This document shows positions 57,076 through 64,000 of a DNA stretch of 64,000 nt, piece by piece. A program made the position numbers and the translations under genes. The notes beneath the pieces were generated by a model, which had not been told where the DNA came from, made no database searches, and worked only from the letters and a program-made list of their open reading frames with translations. The stretch is taken from contig NZ_ML133693.1 of the NCBI RefSeq assembly GCF_003985155.1, forward strand, positions 124,001 through 188,000, written 5' to 3'. Numbering within the stretch: the stretch's first letter is position 1; every line of letters starts with the position of its first letter. Origin of the DNA: Rhizobium vallis. GTDB lineage: Bacteria; Pseudomonadota; Alphaproteobacteria; Rhizobiales; Rhizobiaceae.

Positions 57076-57966
57076 ATGCCTATGCAAACCGGCCCTCTCG
57101 CAGATCAGATCGTCCAGGCCTTCGACACGATGTCGGAGCAGCTCCAGGCGGCGGCGCGTTATGTGCTGAACCAGCCGCGCGACGTTGCGCTTCTTTCCAT
57201 GCGTGAGCAGGCGCGGCAGGCAGACGTGCAGCCCGCCACCATGACGCGTCTTGCCAAGCATCTCGGCCTTGCCGGCTACGAGGACATTCGCCAGCTCTAT
57301 GCCGATGCCATGCGCAACGACGTGACGGGCTTTGCCGGCCGCGTCGGCGCGCAGGCGAAAAGCCAGAAGCTTAAGGGCGATCATGCGCTGGCGGCCGATA
57401 TGCTGGGTGGTATCGCCGCGCAGGTCGGCCAGCTCTCGCAGCCGGCCGCACTCGATACCTTGGTCGCGGCCGCACAGCGGCTGAGTGCAGCGCGGCGCAT
57501 TTATTGTCTCGGCCTGCGCTCCAGCCATTCGCCCGCCTGGCATCTCCACTACATCCTCTCACTCGCGGGAAAACATTCGATCATGCTGGATGCCATCGGC
57601 GGTATCGGTGCGGATGCGCTCGGCAGCGCGACTGCAGAAGACGTGATGGTCGCCGTCAGCGTTCTGCCCTATACGCGCCAGACGATCGAGATGGCCGATT
57701 ATGTCGGCGACGCTGGCGTTCCGCTCATCGCGATCACCGACAGCCCCGTCGCCCCCCTCGCACAGCTCGCCGCCTGCACGATCGTGGTGCCGACGGAAAG
57801 CCCGTCCTTCCTTCACGCCATGTCGCCGGCCTTCGTCGTTGCCGAAGTGCTGGGCGCGCTGGTTGCCGGGCAGGCAGGGGAGACGGCGAGTGCGGCGCTC
57901 GCTGGCGTCGATCGCCAGTCTGCCGCCCTCAACATCCACCTCAAGACAAGGGTGAAGCGTCCGTGA
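57076..57966 (+). CDS. RpiR-family transcriptional regulator (HTH plus SIS domain)
   Basis: A 296-aa regulator. The N-terminal HTH_6 domain (LNQPRDVALLSMREQARQ, then VQPATMTRLAKHLGLAGYED) is followed by a SIS domain (IYCLGLRSSHSPAWHLHYIL, VAVSVLPYTRQTIEMADYV, GVPLIAITDSPVAPLA). The family usually senses phosphosugars, but some members near amino acid operons sense other ligands. AAAGGTG lies 6 nt before the ATG at 57076. It overlaps the aminotransferase start by 4 bp (GTGA) and so heads the operon it probably controls. Confidence 0.88.
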   Translation: MPMQTGPLADQIVQAFDTMSEQLQAAARYVLNQPRDVALLSMREQARQADVQPATMTRLAKHLGLAGYEDIRQLYADAMRNDVTGFAGRVGAQAKSQKLKGDHALAADMLGGIAAQVGQLSQPAALDTLVAAAQRLSAARRIYCLGLRSSHSPAWHLHYILSLAGKHSIMLDAIGGIGADALGSATAEDVMVAVSVLPYTRQTIEMADYVGDAGVPLIAITDSPVAPLAQLAACTIVVPTESPSFLHAMSPAFVVAEVLGALVAGQAGETASAALAGVDRQSAALNIHLKTRVKRP

Positions 57967-59300
57967 CCCGCATTCTGCATCGCGCCATCCATTCCCGCAT
58001 ACCGGTCGCCGTCGGCGGCCGAGGCATCGAGCTCTTCGACGCCGAGGGCAAGGCCTATATCGATGCCTCGGGCGGGGCGGCCGTCTCCTGCCTCGGCCAC
58101 GCCCATCCCGCCGTCCTCGCAGCCTTGCACGAGCAGCTCGACCGGCTCGCCTACGCCCATACAGGCTTCTTCACGTCCGAAGCCGCCGAGGCACTGGCCG
58201 ATCTTCTGGTCGAGGACGCGCCAGCGGGCCTCGGCCATGTCTATCTCGTCAGCGGCGGCTCCGAAGCGGTCGAGGCCGCGCTGAAGATGGCGCGGCAATA
58301 TTTCGTGGAAAAGGGCGAGCCGCAACGCCGCCACATCATCGCACGCCGGCAGAGCTATCACGGCAATACGCTGGGCGCGCTTGCAGCAGGCGGCAACGAA
58401 TGGCGCCGCGCCCAGTTCAAGCCGCTCCTGATCGAAACCCATCATATCGACCCCTGCTATGCCTATCGCCTGCAGGAGCCGGGCGAGAGTGACGAGACCT
58501 ATGCCGCCCGCGCAGCGCAACAGTTGGAGGACAAGATCCTCGAGCTTGGTGCGGATGAAGTCATCGCCTTCGTGGCCGAGACCGTGGTGGGCGCCACGGC
58601 GGGTGCGGTGCCGCCGGTCGCCGACTACTTGAAGCGTATCCGCGCCATCTGCGATCGTTACGGCGTGCTGCTGATCCTCGACGAAGTGATGTGCGGCATG
58701 GGTCGCACCGGCACGCTGCATGCCTGCGAACAGGATGGTGTCGCGCCCGACCTGATGACCATCGCCAAGGGTCTTGGCGGCGGCTACCAGCCGGTGGGTG
58801 CGGTGCTGCTTTCGGACAGGATCTTCGAGGCGTTTTCGAACGGTTCAGGCTTTTTCCAGCACGGCCACACCTATATGGGCCATCCGATGGCGGCCGCGGC
58901 CGGTCTTGCCGTGCAACAGGTCATTCGACGTGAGAACCTGCTGGCCAATGTCGTCGCCATGGGCGATGAGCTGGAGCGCCAGCTCACCGAGCGTCTCGGC
59001 AACCATCATCATGTCGGCGATATCCGCGGGCGCGGCCTGTTTCGTGGTGTCGAACTTGTCGCCGACCGCGCCAGCAAGCGGCCCTTCGATCCGAAACTCA
59101 AGCTCAACGCCCTGATCAAGAAAGAGGCGATGGCGCGCGGGCTGATGGTCTATCCGATGGGCGGCACCATTGATGGACGTCTCGGCGACCATGTGCTGCT
59201 CGCCCCGCCCTTCATCGTCGACCGCCCCGATATCGGCCGCATCGTCGAGCGGCTGGGCGACGCGATCGATGCCGCCACAAGCGCTCTTCCAAACGCATAA
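57963..59300 (+). CDS. Class III PLP-dependent aminotransferase
   Basis: A 445-aa aminotransferase of the omega-amino acid/pyruvate transaminase type. It has DASGGAAVSCLGHAHP, LVSGGSEAVEAALKMAR, SYHGNT, LLILDEVMCGMGRTG with the PLP Asp, and the Schiff-base Lys in MTIAKGLGGGYQPVGAV. It starts at a GTG (57963) overlapping the RpiR stop. Next come a polar amino acid ABC transporter and a C45 hydrolase. A beta- or omega-amino acid is the likely donor, giving a keto acid or semialdehyde. Confidence 0.88.
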   Translation: MTRILHRAIHSRIPVAVGGRGIELFDAEGKAYIDASGGAAVSCLGHAHPAVLAALHEQLDRLAYAHTGFFTSEAAEALADLLVEDAPAGLGHVYLVSGGSEAVEAALKMARQYFVEKGEPQRRHIIARRQSYHGNTLGALAAGGNEWRRAQFKPLLIETHHIDPCYAYRLQEPGESDETYAARAAQQLEDKILELGADEVIAFVAETVVGATAGAVPPVADYLKRIRAICDRYGVLLILDEVMCGMGRTGTLHACEQDGVAPDLMTIAKGLGGGYQPVGAVLLSDRIFEAFSNGSGFFQHGHTYMGHPMAAAAGLAVQQVIRRENLLANVVAMGDELERQLTERLGNHHHVGDIRGRGLFRGVELVADRASKRPFDPKLKLNALIKKEAMARGLMVYPMGGTIDGRLGDHVLLAPPFIVDRPDIGRIVERLGDAIDAATSALPNA

Positions 59301-59321
59301 CCAAGCAAAAGGGGAACTACC

Positions 59322-60062
59322 ATGAAACTGCGTTCAATTCTGTTTGCCGCTTTCGCCACCGCGATCGCTTTTGCGCCAAGCGCCCGCGCCACCGACCTGG
59401 TGGTCGCCACCGACACGGCCTTCGTGCCCTTCGAATTCAAGGAAGGCGACAAGTATGTCGGCTTCGACATCGACATGTGGGATGCCATCGCCAAGGAGAT
59501 CGGCGTCACCTACACGCTTCAGCCGATGGACTTTAACGGCATCATCCCCGCACTGCAGACCAAGCAGGTGGATGTTGCGCTTGCCGGCATCACCATCAAG
59601 GACGAGCGCAAGAAAGCGATCGACTTCTCTGACGGTTACTATGACAGCGGCTTCCTGCTGATGGTGCCGGTCGACAGCGCCATCAAAAGCGCCGACGACC
59701 TCAAGGGCAAGATCCTGGCGACCAAGACCGGCACGTCCGCGACGGATTACGCCAAGGAGCACTTCAAGGATACAGAACTGCGGCAGTTTCCGAATATCGA
59801 CAACGCCTATCTGGAACTGCAGACCGGCCGCGTCGATGCTGCCATGCACGACACGCCGAACGTGCTCTACTATGTGAAAACGGCCGGCGGCGGCAAGGTG
59901 AAGGCCGTCGGCGAGCAGATGATGGCCCACCAATACGGCATCGGCTTCCCGAAAGGCAGCGAGCTGGTCGCCAAGGTCAACGCCTCGCTTGCCAACATGA
60001 AGAAAGACGGTCGCTACTCAGCGATCTACAAGAAGTGGTTCGGGACCGAACCGACGCTCTGA
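59322..60062 (+). CDS. Polar amino acid ABC transporter substrate-binding protein
   Basis: A 246-aa periplasmic binding protein (SBP_bac_3, GlnH-like). A signal peptide ([18 protein letters not shown]) precedes [20 protein letters not shown] and [17 protein letters not shown]. The carboxylate-binding region has [19 protein letters not shown] with [19 protein letters not shown]. It follows the aminotransferase by 21 bp with an AGGGG site, in the same operon. Length is typical. Confidence 0.9.
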   Translation: MKLRSILFAAFATAIAFAPSARATDLVVATDTAFVPFEFKEGDKYVGFDIDMWDAIAKEIGVTYTLQPMDFNGIIPALQTKQVDVALAGITIKDERKKAIDFSDGYYDSGFLLMVPVDSAIKSADDLKGKILATKTGTSATDYAKEHFKDTELRQFPNIDNAYLELQTGRVDAAMHDTPNVLYYVKTAGGGKVKAVGEQMMAHQYGIGFPKGSELVAKVNASLANMKKDGRYSAIYKKWFGTEPTL

Positions 60063-60122
60063 CGCTTTAGCCGGGCGCGCCGGCGTCGCTGACGCGCCCT
60101 CCTCACGCCGGGGAGCAAAATT

Positions 60123-60779
60123 ATGGAATTCGACTGGTCCGTCATCGGCGAGGCCATGCCCGCTTTGCTGAGCGGCGCACGCCTAACCATCCTCATCACC
60201 ATCGCCGGTCTCGTGGGCGGCCTCATTGTCGGCTTCGTCGCCGGCCTGATGCGCGCCTATGGCAATGCGGCCCTGAACGCCATCGCCTTCGTCTATGTCG
60301 AGCTTATCCGCGGCACGCCGATCGTCGTGCAGGTGATGTTCATCTATTTCGCGCTGCCTGTGCTGGCCGATATCCGCGTCAATCCGATGACTGCTGCGGT
60401 GACCGCCATCATCGTCAATGCCGGGGCTTACATTGCCGAGATCGTCCGCGGCTCCTTCCTTTCCGTCCACAAAGGTCTGAAGGAAGCGGGACTCGCCCTC
60501 GGTCTGCCCATGTGGAAGGTGCTGGTCTATATCATAGGACCGGTCGCATTCCGGCGCATGATCCCGCCGCTCGGCAACCAGTTCATCGTCAGCCTCAAGG
60601 ATACGTCGCTGTTCATCGTTATCGGCGTCGGCGAACTCACCCGTCAGGGCCAGGAGATCATGGCTGCCAATTTTCGCGCGGTGGAAATCTGGAGCGCGGT
60701 GGCGGTCCTCTACCTGCTGATGACCGGAACCCTGACGCTGGTCCTGCGCGTCACCGAAAAGAGGATGAGGATCCTATGA
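60123..60779 (+). CDS. Polar amino acid ABC transporter permease
   Basis: A 218-aa HisM/GlnP-type permease with about five transmembrane helices. It carries the family loop ([20 protein letters not shown]) and the EAA motif region ([19 protein letters not shown]). It ends with a 4-bp overlap (ATGA) into the ATPase gene. Confidence 0.92.
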   Translation: MEFDWSVIGEAMPALLSGARLTILITIAGLVGGLIVGFVAGLMRAYGNAALNAIAFVYVELIRGTPIVVQVMFIYFALPVLADIRVNPMTAAVTAIIVNAGAYIAEIVRGSFLSVHKGLKEAGLALGLPMWKVLVYIIGPVAFRRMIPPLGNQFIVSLKDTSLFIVIGVGELTRQGQEIMAANFRAVEIWSAVAVLYLLMTGTLTLVLRVTEKRMRIL

Positions 60780-61504
60780 GCATCGTGGAGTTTCGAAACG
60801 TCACGAAGACCTTTGGCCCGGTCGTGGTGTTGCGCGAGGTCGATCTCAACATCGACAAGGGCGAGGTGGTCGTGCTGATCGGCCCGTCCGGCTCCGGAAA
60901 ATCGACGCTGCTGCGCTGCATCAATGCGCTGGAGGAGATCAATGGCGGCGATCTTGTCGTCGACAATATCAGCGTCAAGGCGGGCCGTTCGCAGGTGCGC
61001 ATGATCCGCCAGGAAGCCGGGATGGTCTTCCAGCAGTTCAATCTCTTCCCGCAGATGACGGCGCTCGAAAACGTCGCCTTCGGCCCCCGGCGCGTGCGGG
61101 GCCTGAGCCGTCTGGAAGCGGTGGAGCAGGCGAAAGCCTTGCTGGCGAAGGTGGGCCTTGGCGACCGCGGTCACCACTACCCCTCCGAGCTTTCCGGAGG
61201 CCAGCAGCAGCGTGTGGCGATTGCCCGGGCGCTTGCCGTCAAGCCCAAACTGATGCTGTTCGACGAACCGACCTCCGCACTCGACCCGGAACTGCGCCAC
61301 GAGGTGCTGCGCGTCATGCAGGCGCTCGCCGAGGAAGGCATGACGATGATCGTGGTGACGCACGAAATGGCGTTTGCCCGCCAGGTCGGCACGCGGCTCA
61401 TCTTCATGGAGGACGGCAAGATTTCCGTCGATGGCAAGCCAACCGACCTGCTCGCCAATCCGGAAAATCCACGCCTGCGGGAGTTCCTACAGCATGTCCA
61501 CTGA
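60776..61504 (+). CDS. Polar amino acid ABC transporter ATPase (GlnQ/HisP-like)
   Basis: A 242-aa ATPase with Walker [11 protein letters not shown]-loop [17 protein letters not shown], signature [16 protein letters not shown], Walker [15 protein letters not shown], and H-loop VTHEMAFA. The 3' end overlaps the C45 gene by 11 bp, so the hydrolase is translated with the transporter. Confidence 0.93.
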   Translation: MSIVEFRNVTKTFGPVVVLREVDLNIDKGEVVVLIGPSGSGKSTLLRCINALEEINGGDLVVDNISVKAGRSQVRMIRQEAGMVFQQFNLFPQMTALENVAFGPRRVRGLSRLEAVEQAKALLAKVGLGDRGHHYPSELSGGQQQRVAIARALAVKPKLMLFDEPTSALDPELRHEVLRVMQALAEEGMTMIVVTHEMAFARQVGTRLIFMEDGKISVDGKPTDLLANPENPRLREFLQHVH

Positions 61505-62534
61505 CAACCGGTTGGGCTTCATCGAGGTCGCCGGCACCCCACACGATGTCGGCATCCAGCTTGGCCGGTTCGGTCGGGACATAGCGCATCGCCATCTGAT
61601 AGCTGGCCATGCCTGGGCCTCGGTCATGGAGTTTCGCGGCGACCCGCGGGTGGCCGGGATGCGCGGACTGGTCGAAGCCCGTTTCCCCGCCTATTGGGCG
61701 GAGCTGCAAGGCCTCGCCGTCGGCCTGGACCTGCTGTTTGATGACGTCTTCCTGTGGAACTGCCGCGGTGACGTCTGGGCCTTCGCGCCGGATGGCTGCA
61801 CGACGGTGCAGATACCGGGGGACGAACCGATCGTGGCCCACAATGAGGACGGCGATCCTGGCTTCCGCGGCCATTGCGCGCTCGCCCATGTCCGCCCCGA
61901 GGGCGGTGTCGCCTTTACCAGCTTCGTCTACCCCGCCTCGATCCCCGGCCATACTTTCGCCGTGACCGAGGCCGGTCTCGTCCAGGCCGTCAACAATATC
62001 CGCTCGCGTGACGTCGGCGTCGGCCTGCCGCGAATGATCCTGGGTCGCGCCCTTTTCGATTGCCGCACACTCGACGAGGCCTCACGCCTGCTGGAGACGT
62101 CGGATCGGGCGGGAGCCTTTCACATGACGATCGCCCAGCAGGGCGATCCACGCCTGCTCAGCGTCGAGTTTACCCACACGTCCTGCGCTATGGCGATAGT
62201 CGACGGGCCGCAGTGCCATGCTAATCACCTGATCCACGGGAATATGCGGGACGAGCGGCAAGTCATCACCGGGTCCTCCCGATCACGTCAACAGCGTGGC
62301 GAAGTCCTCCTCGCCGAGGCGGCTAACGCATCGCCGGATCCGCTCGACATCCTTTGGGATAAAAGCGTTTCGACGCTTCCGATCTATCGTGCGCAACCTG
62401 ATGACCCCGACCACGAAAACACGCTTGCCACCGCCGTCTTCCGCGTCGGTCCCCAATCGATCGACTGGACGGTTTACGATCAAGCCGGCGATCCCCCACG
62501 CTTCACGATGAACGGTGCGCTGACACCGCACTGA
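61494..62534 (+). CDS. C45-family acyltransferase/amidohydrolase (isopenicillin N acyltransferase-like)
   Basis: A 346-aa Ntn-hydrolase of the peptidase C45 family. The expected self-cleavage site precedes Cys 102 in APDGCTTVQIPGDEP, which becomes the N-terminal nucleophile; HNEDGDP and VQAVNNIRSR are family-typical. Members cleave or form N-acyl amide bonds. Overlap with the amino acid transporter ATPase gene suggests it removes an acyl or peptide group from the imported compound. There is no signal peptide, so it acts in the cytoplasm. Start at 61494 is the first ATG; substrate unknown. Confidence 0.82.
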   Translation: MSTDNRLGFIEVAGTPHDVGIQLGRFGRDIAHRHLIAGHAWASVMEFRGDPRVAGMRGLVEARFPAYWAELQGLAVGLDLLFDDVFLWNCRGDVWAFAPDGCTTVQIPGDEPIVAHNEDGDPGFRGHCALAHVRPEGGVAFTSFVYPASIPGHTFAVTEAGLVQAVNNIRSRDVGVGLPRMILGRALFDCRTLDEASRLLETSDRAGAFHMTIAQQGDPRLLSVEFTHTSCAMAIVDGPQCHANHLIHGNMRDERQVITGSSRSRQQRGEVLLAEAANASPDPLDILWDKSVSTLPIYRAQPDDPDHENTLATAVFRVGPQSIDWTVYDQAGDPPRFTMNGALTPH

Positions 62535-62611
62535 ACGTCGCTGCGATGGACCTCCCCAATCCTTAGCCAATCTTCGCCTCTGCCGAAATTCGGGGTTTCT
62601 GCGGATATGCC

Positions 62612-62625
62612 TGAAATATATTTCA
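62612..62625. promoter_or_regulatory. Perfect palindrome upstream of the sugar ABC operon
   Basis: TGAAATATATTTCA, a perfect 14-bp palindrome about 15 bp upstream of a TTGACA hexamer. It resembles operators of RpiR/IolR-type regulators and shares TGAAA with the palindrome at 57034. Regulator unknown. Confidence 0.45.
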
Positions 62626-62639
62626 TCATGTGAATTATA

Positions 62640-62668
62640 TTGACATAACTCCGTCGTTGCGATTACCT
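62640..62668 (+). promoter_or_regulatory. Putative sigma70 promoter of the sugar ABC operon
   Basis: TTGACA (62640-62645) is followed by a 17-bp spacer and TTACCT (62663-62668). The -35 is a perfect consensus and the -10 is weak. It lies about 105 bp before the TTG start at 62774. Confidence 0.45.
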
Positions 62669-62773
62669 GCCCATACCGGACTTCGAGGAGGAACTCCGGT
62701 CTTCAATGGATCATCGGCAGCCGCTGAGGCGCCGCCGGATATTTGGGAGGGGCTTCGGCCTCGAGGAGGAAAC

Positions 62774-63802
62774 TTGCGCAGATTTCTAAGCACGACCGCA
62801 TTGGCGGTCCTTGCATCGACGCTTTATGCCGGCGTGGCCAGCGCGGACACGGATAATCCGTTCCGCTGCAAGCCCGGCGAAAAATACGTCATGAATGTCA
62901 TGGTATCGGGTGTTGAATATTGGTTCCCGGTCTATGAAATGTTCAAGCAGGCCGGTCAGCAGCTCGGTTGCGAGACCGCGTACACCGGCACGCCGGAATA
63001 TGACGTCAACAAGCAGATCGCGACTTTCGACCAGGCACTGGCCCAGAACCCGGCCGGTATCCTTGTTCATCCGATGAATTCCGACCCGTTCATCGAGCCG
63101 ATCAACCGGGCGATCGACCAGGGCACGGCGGTCGTCACCTTTGCAGCCGATGCGCCGCTCTCCAAGCGCATCTCCTTCATCACGTCGGACAATACCCGCG
63201 AAGGCACCTATGCGGCCGACGCGATTGCCGAAAAGATGGGTGGCAAGGGTGAATACGCCGTTCTGGAAAATCCGGGCCAGGACAATCACGACAAGCGTAT
63301 CGCCGCCTTCATCGCCCGAATGGAGGAAAAATATCCGGATATGAAGCTGGTCGGCCGTGCGGCGTCCAACCAGGACCCGAACAAGGCCTATCAGGGCCTG
63401 ATGAGCCTGGTGCAGGCACATCCGAACCTTGGCGCCGTCTTCATGCCGGAAGCGAACTCGGCCATCGGCGCTTCGCAAGCCAACAAGGAAAGCGGCGGCA
63501 AGATCCTGGTGATGTGCGCCGACGTCAACGCCAACATTCTCGACATGATCAAGGCGGGCGAAGTGTTCGGCTCGATCAACCCGAACCAGGGCATGCAGGG
63601 TTACATGGGCTTCATGCTCCTGTGGCTTGCCAAGCACCCGGAACTCATCGACCCGATGAACGACGCCAAGCGCGCCGGCTTCAACCCGATGAGCATTCCG
63701 GTCGTCGACAACGGCCTGTCGATCGTTACGGCCGAGAATGCGGACGACTTCTACTGGGACAAGTACCTGAAGCGGCGGGGCACCAAGGGCATCGAGGAGT
63801 AA
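62774..63802 (+). CDS. Sugar ABC transporter substrate-binding protein
   Basis: A 342-aa periplasmic binding protein of the ribose/xylose/inositol type (Peripla_BP_4). I choose a TTG start at 62774: AGGAGG lies 4-5 nt upstream, a signal peptide follows at once ([21 protein letters not shown]), and no ATG is in frame nearby. The mature part has [39 protein letters not shown] and [20 protein letters not shown], all typical of the family. An ATPase gene of the same transporter type begins 65 bp downstream. The sugar is unknown. Confidence 0.88.
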   Translation: MRRFLSTTALAVLASTLYAGVASADTDNPFRCKPGEKYVMNVMVSGVEYWFPVYEMFKQAGQQLGCETAYTGTPEYDVNKQIATFDQALAQNPAGILVHPMNSDPFIEPINRAIDQGTAVVTFAADAPLSKRISFITSDNTREGTYAADAIAEKMGGKGEYAVLENPGQDNHDKRIAAFIARMEEKYPDMKLVGRAASNQDPNKAYQGLMSLVQAHPNLGAVFMPEANSAIGASQANKESGGKILVMCADVNANILDMIKAGEVFGSINPNQGMQGYMGFMLLWLAKHPELIDPMNDAKRAGFNPMSIPVVDNGLSIVTAENADDFYWDKYLKRRGTKGIEE

Positions 63803-63867
63803 GCCTTCGTGTCGGCTGTCCGGGGCCTGAAGCTCCGGACAGCCACTGCGAGCTTGAGGAGGAGATT

Positions 63868-64000
63868 ATGGTGGCGTCGGTGCCGGTCCTGGAAATCCGC
63901 AATGTCAGCAAGCACTTCGGTGCGGTGAAGGCGTTGATGGATGTGAGCTTCACCCTTGAGAAAGGCGAGGTCCATGCGCTTTGCGGCGAAAACGGCGCCG
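63868..64000 (+). CDS. Sugar ABC transporter ATPase, N-terminal part only
   Basis: The frame begins at an ATG (63868) with a GAGGAGGAG site and runs off the right edge after about 44 codons. The translation [20 protein letters not shown] and then [15 protein letters not shown] is the start of an RbsA/MglA-type sugar ATPase, cut just before the Lys of Walker A. It forms one operon with the binding protein gene 65 bp upstream. Confidence 0.85.
   Translation, partial: MVASVPVLEIRNVSKHFGAVKALMDVSFTLEKGEVHALCGENGA

Overview
The window looks like a piece of a fast-growing rhizobial genome (Rhizobium or a close relative, possibly a large plasmid or chromid). The reasons are high GC with GC-rich third codon positions, many LIV-type, amino-acid and sugar ABC transporters, LuxR/AraC/MarR/RpiR regulators, an ExoF-like polysaccharide export protein, and a Rhizobiales-type intergenic palindrome. 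This assignment rests on gene content and general knowledge; no database search was possible. No rRNA, tRNA, CRISPR array, insertion sequence or replication origin was seen.

Layout. (1) 1-9.5 kb is surface polysaccharide. A regulator runs off the left edge on the minus strand. Six translationally coupled plus-strand genes follow: hexapeptide acetyltransferase, Gfo/Idh/MocA dehydrogenase, DegT aminotransferase, second acyltransferase, SDR epimerase, second DegT aminotransferase. They probably make one or two N-acylated amino sugars. A perfect hairpin separates them from a convergent flippase and an ExoF/Wza-like export gene. (2) 10-29.3 kb is a two-copy secretion locus. Each copy pairs a giant protein (2114 and 1778 aa), which has an N,N-dimethylformamidase-like head and DUF4082 plus VCBS/cadherin-like modules, with a CobW/ZigA-type G3E GTPase. 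After the second copy come a 101-aa protein, a type I secretion ABC exporter and its HlyD-type adaptor. I regard this as the most novel system in the window. (3) 29.3-44.9 kb is phenylpropanoid (monolignol) catabolism. A minus-strand operon holds a vanillin-dehydrogenase-like ALDH, a complete five-gene LIV-type ABC transporter, a CalA-like SDR and a second ALDH. AraC and MarR regulators lie next to it. A plus-strand operon holds feruloyl-CoA synthetase, hydroxycinnamoyl-CoA hydratase-lyase, an aryl-alcohol dehydrogenase and coniferyl aldehyde dehydrogenase. Together they cover coniferyl alcohol to vanillate.

(4) 45-56 kb holds DUF1254/DUF1214 proteins (two, with a small membrane protein between), an unknown 99-aa protein, a membrane-anchored protein with a possible DNA-binding head, an outer-membrane beta-barrel, a periplasmic HAD phosphatase, a formylglycine-generating enzyme and a sulfatase. 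Four of these transcription units share an almost identical 19-bp element upstream, and a fifth has a degenerate copy, so they look like one regulon. (5) 56-64 kb has a BKACE (DUF849) gene divergent from an operon of RpiR regulator, class III aminotransferase, polar amino acid ABC transporter and C45 acyltransferase/hydrolase. This fits uptake and breakdown of an acylated amino acid through a beta-keto acid. A sugar ABC operon begins at the right edge and is cut off inside its ATPase gene.
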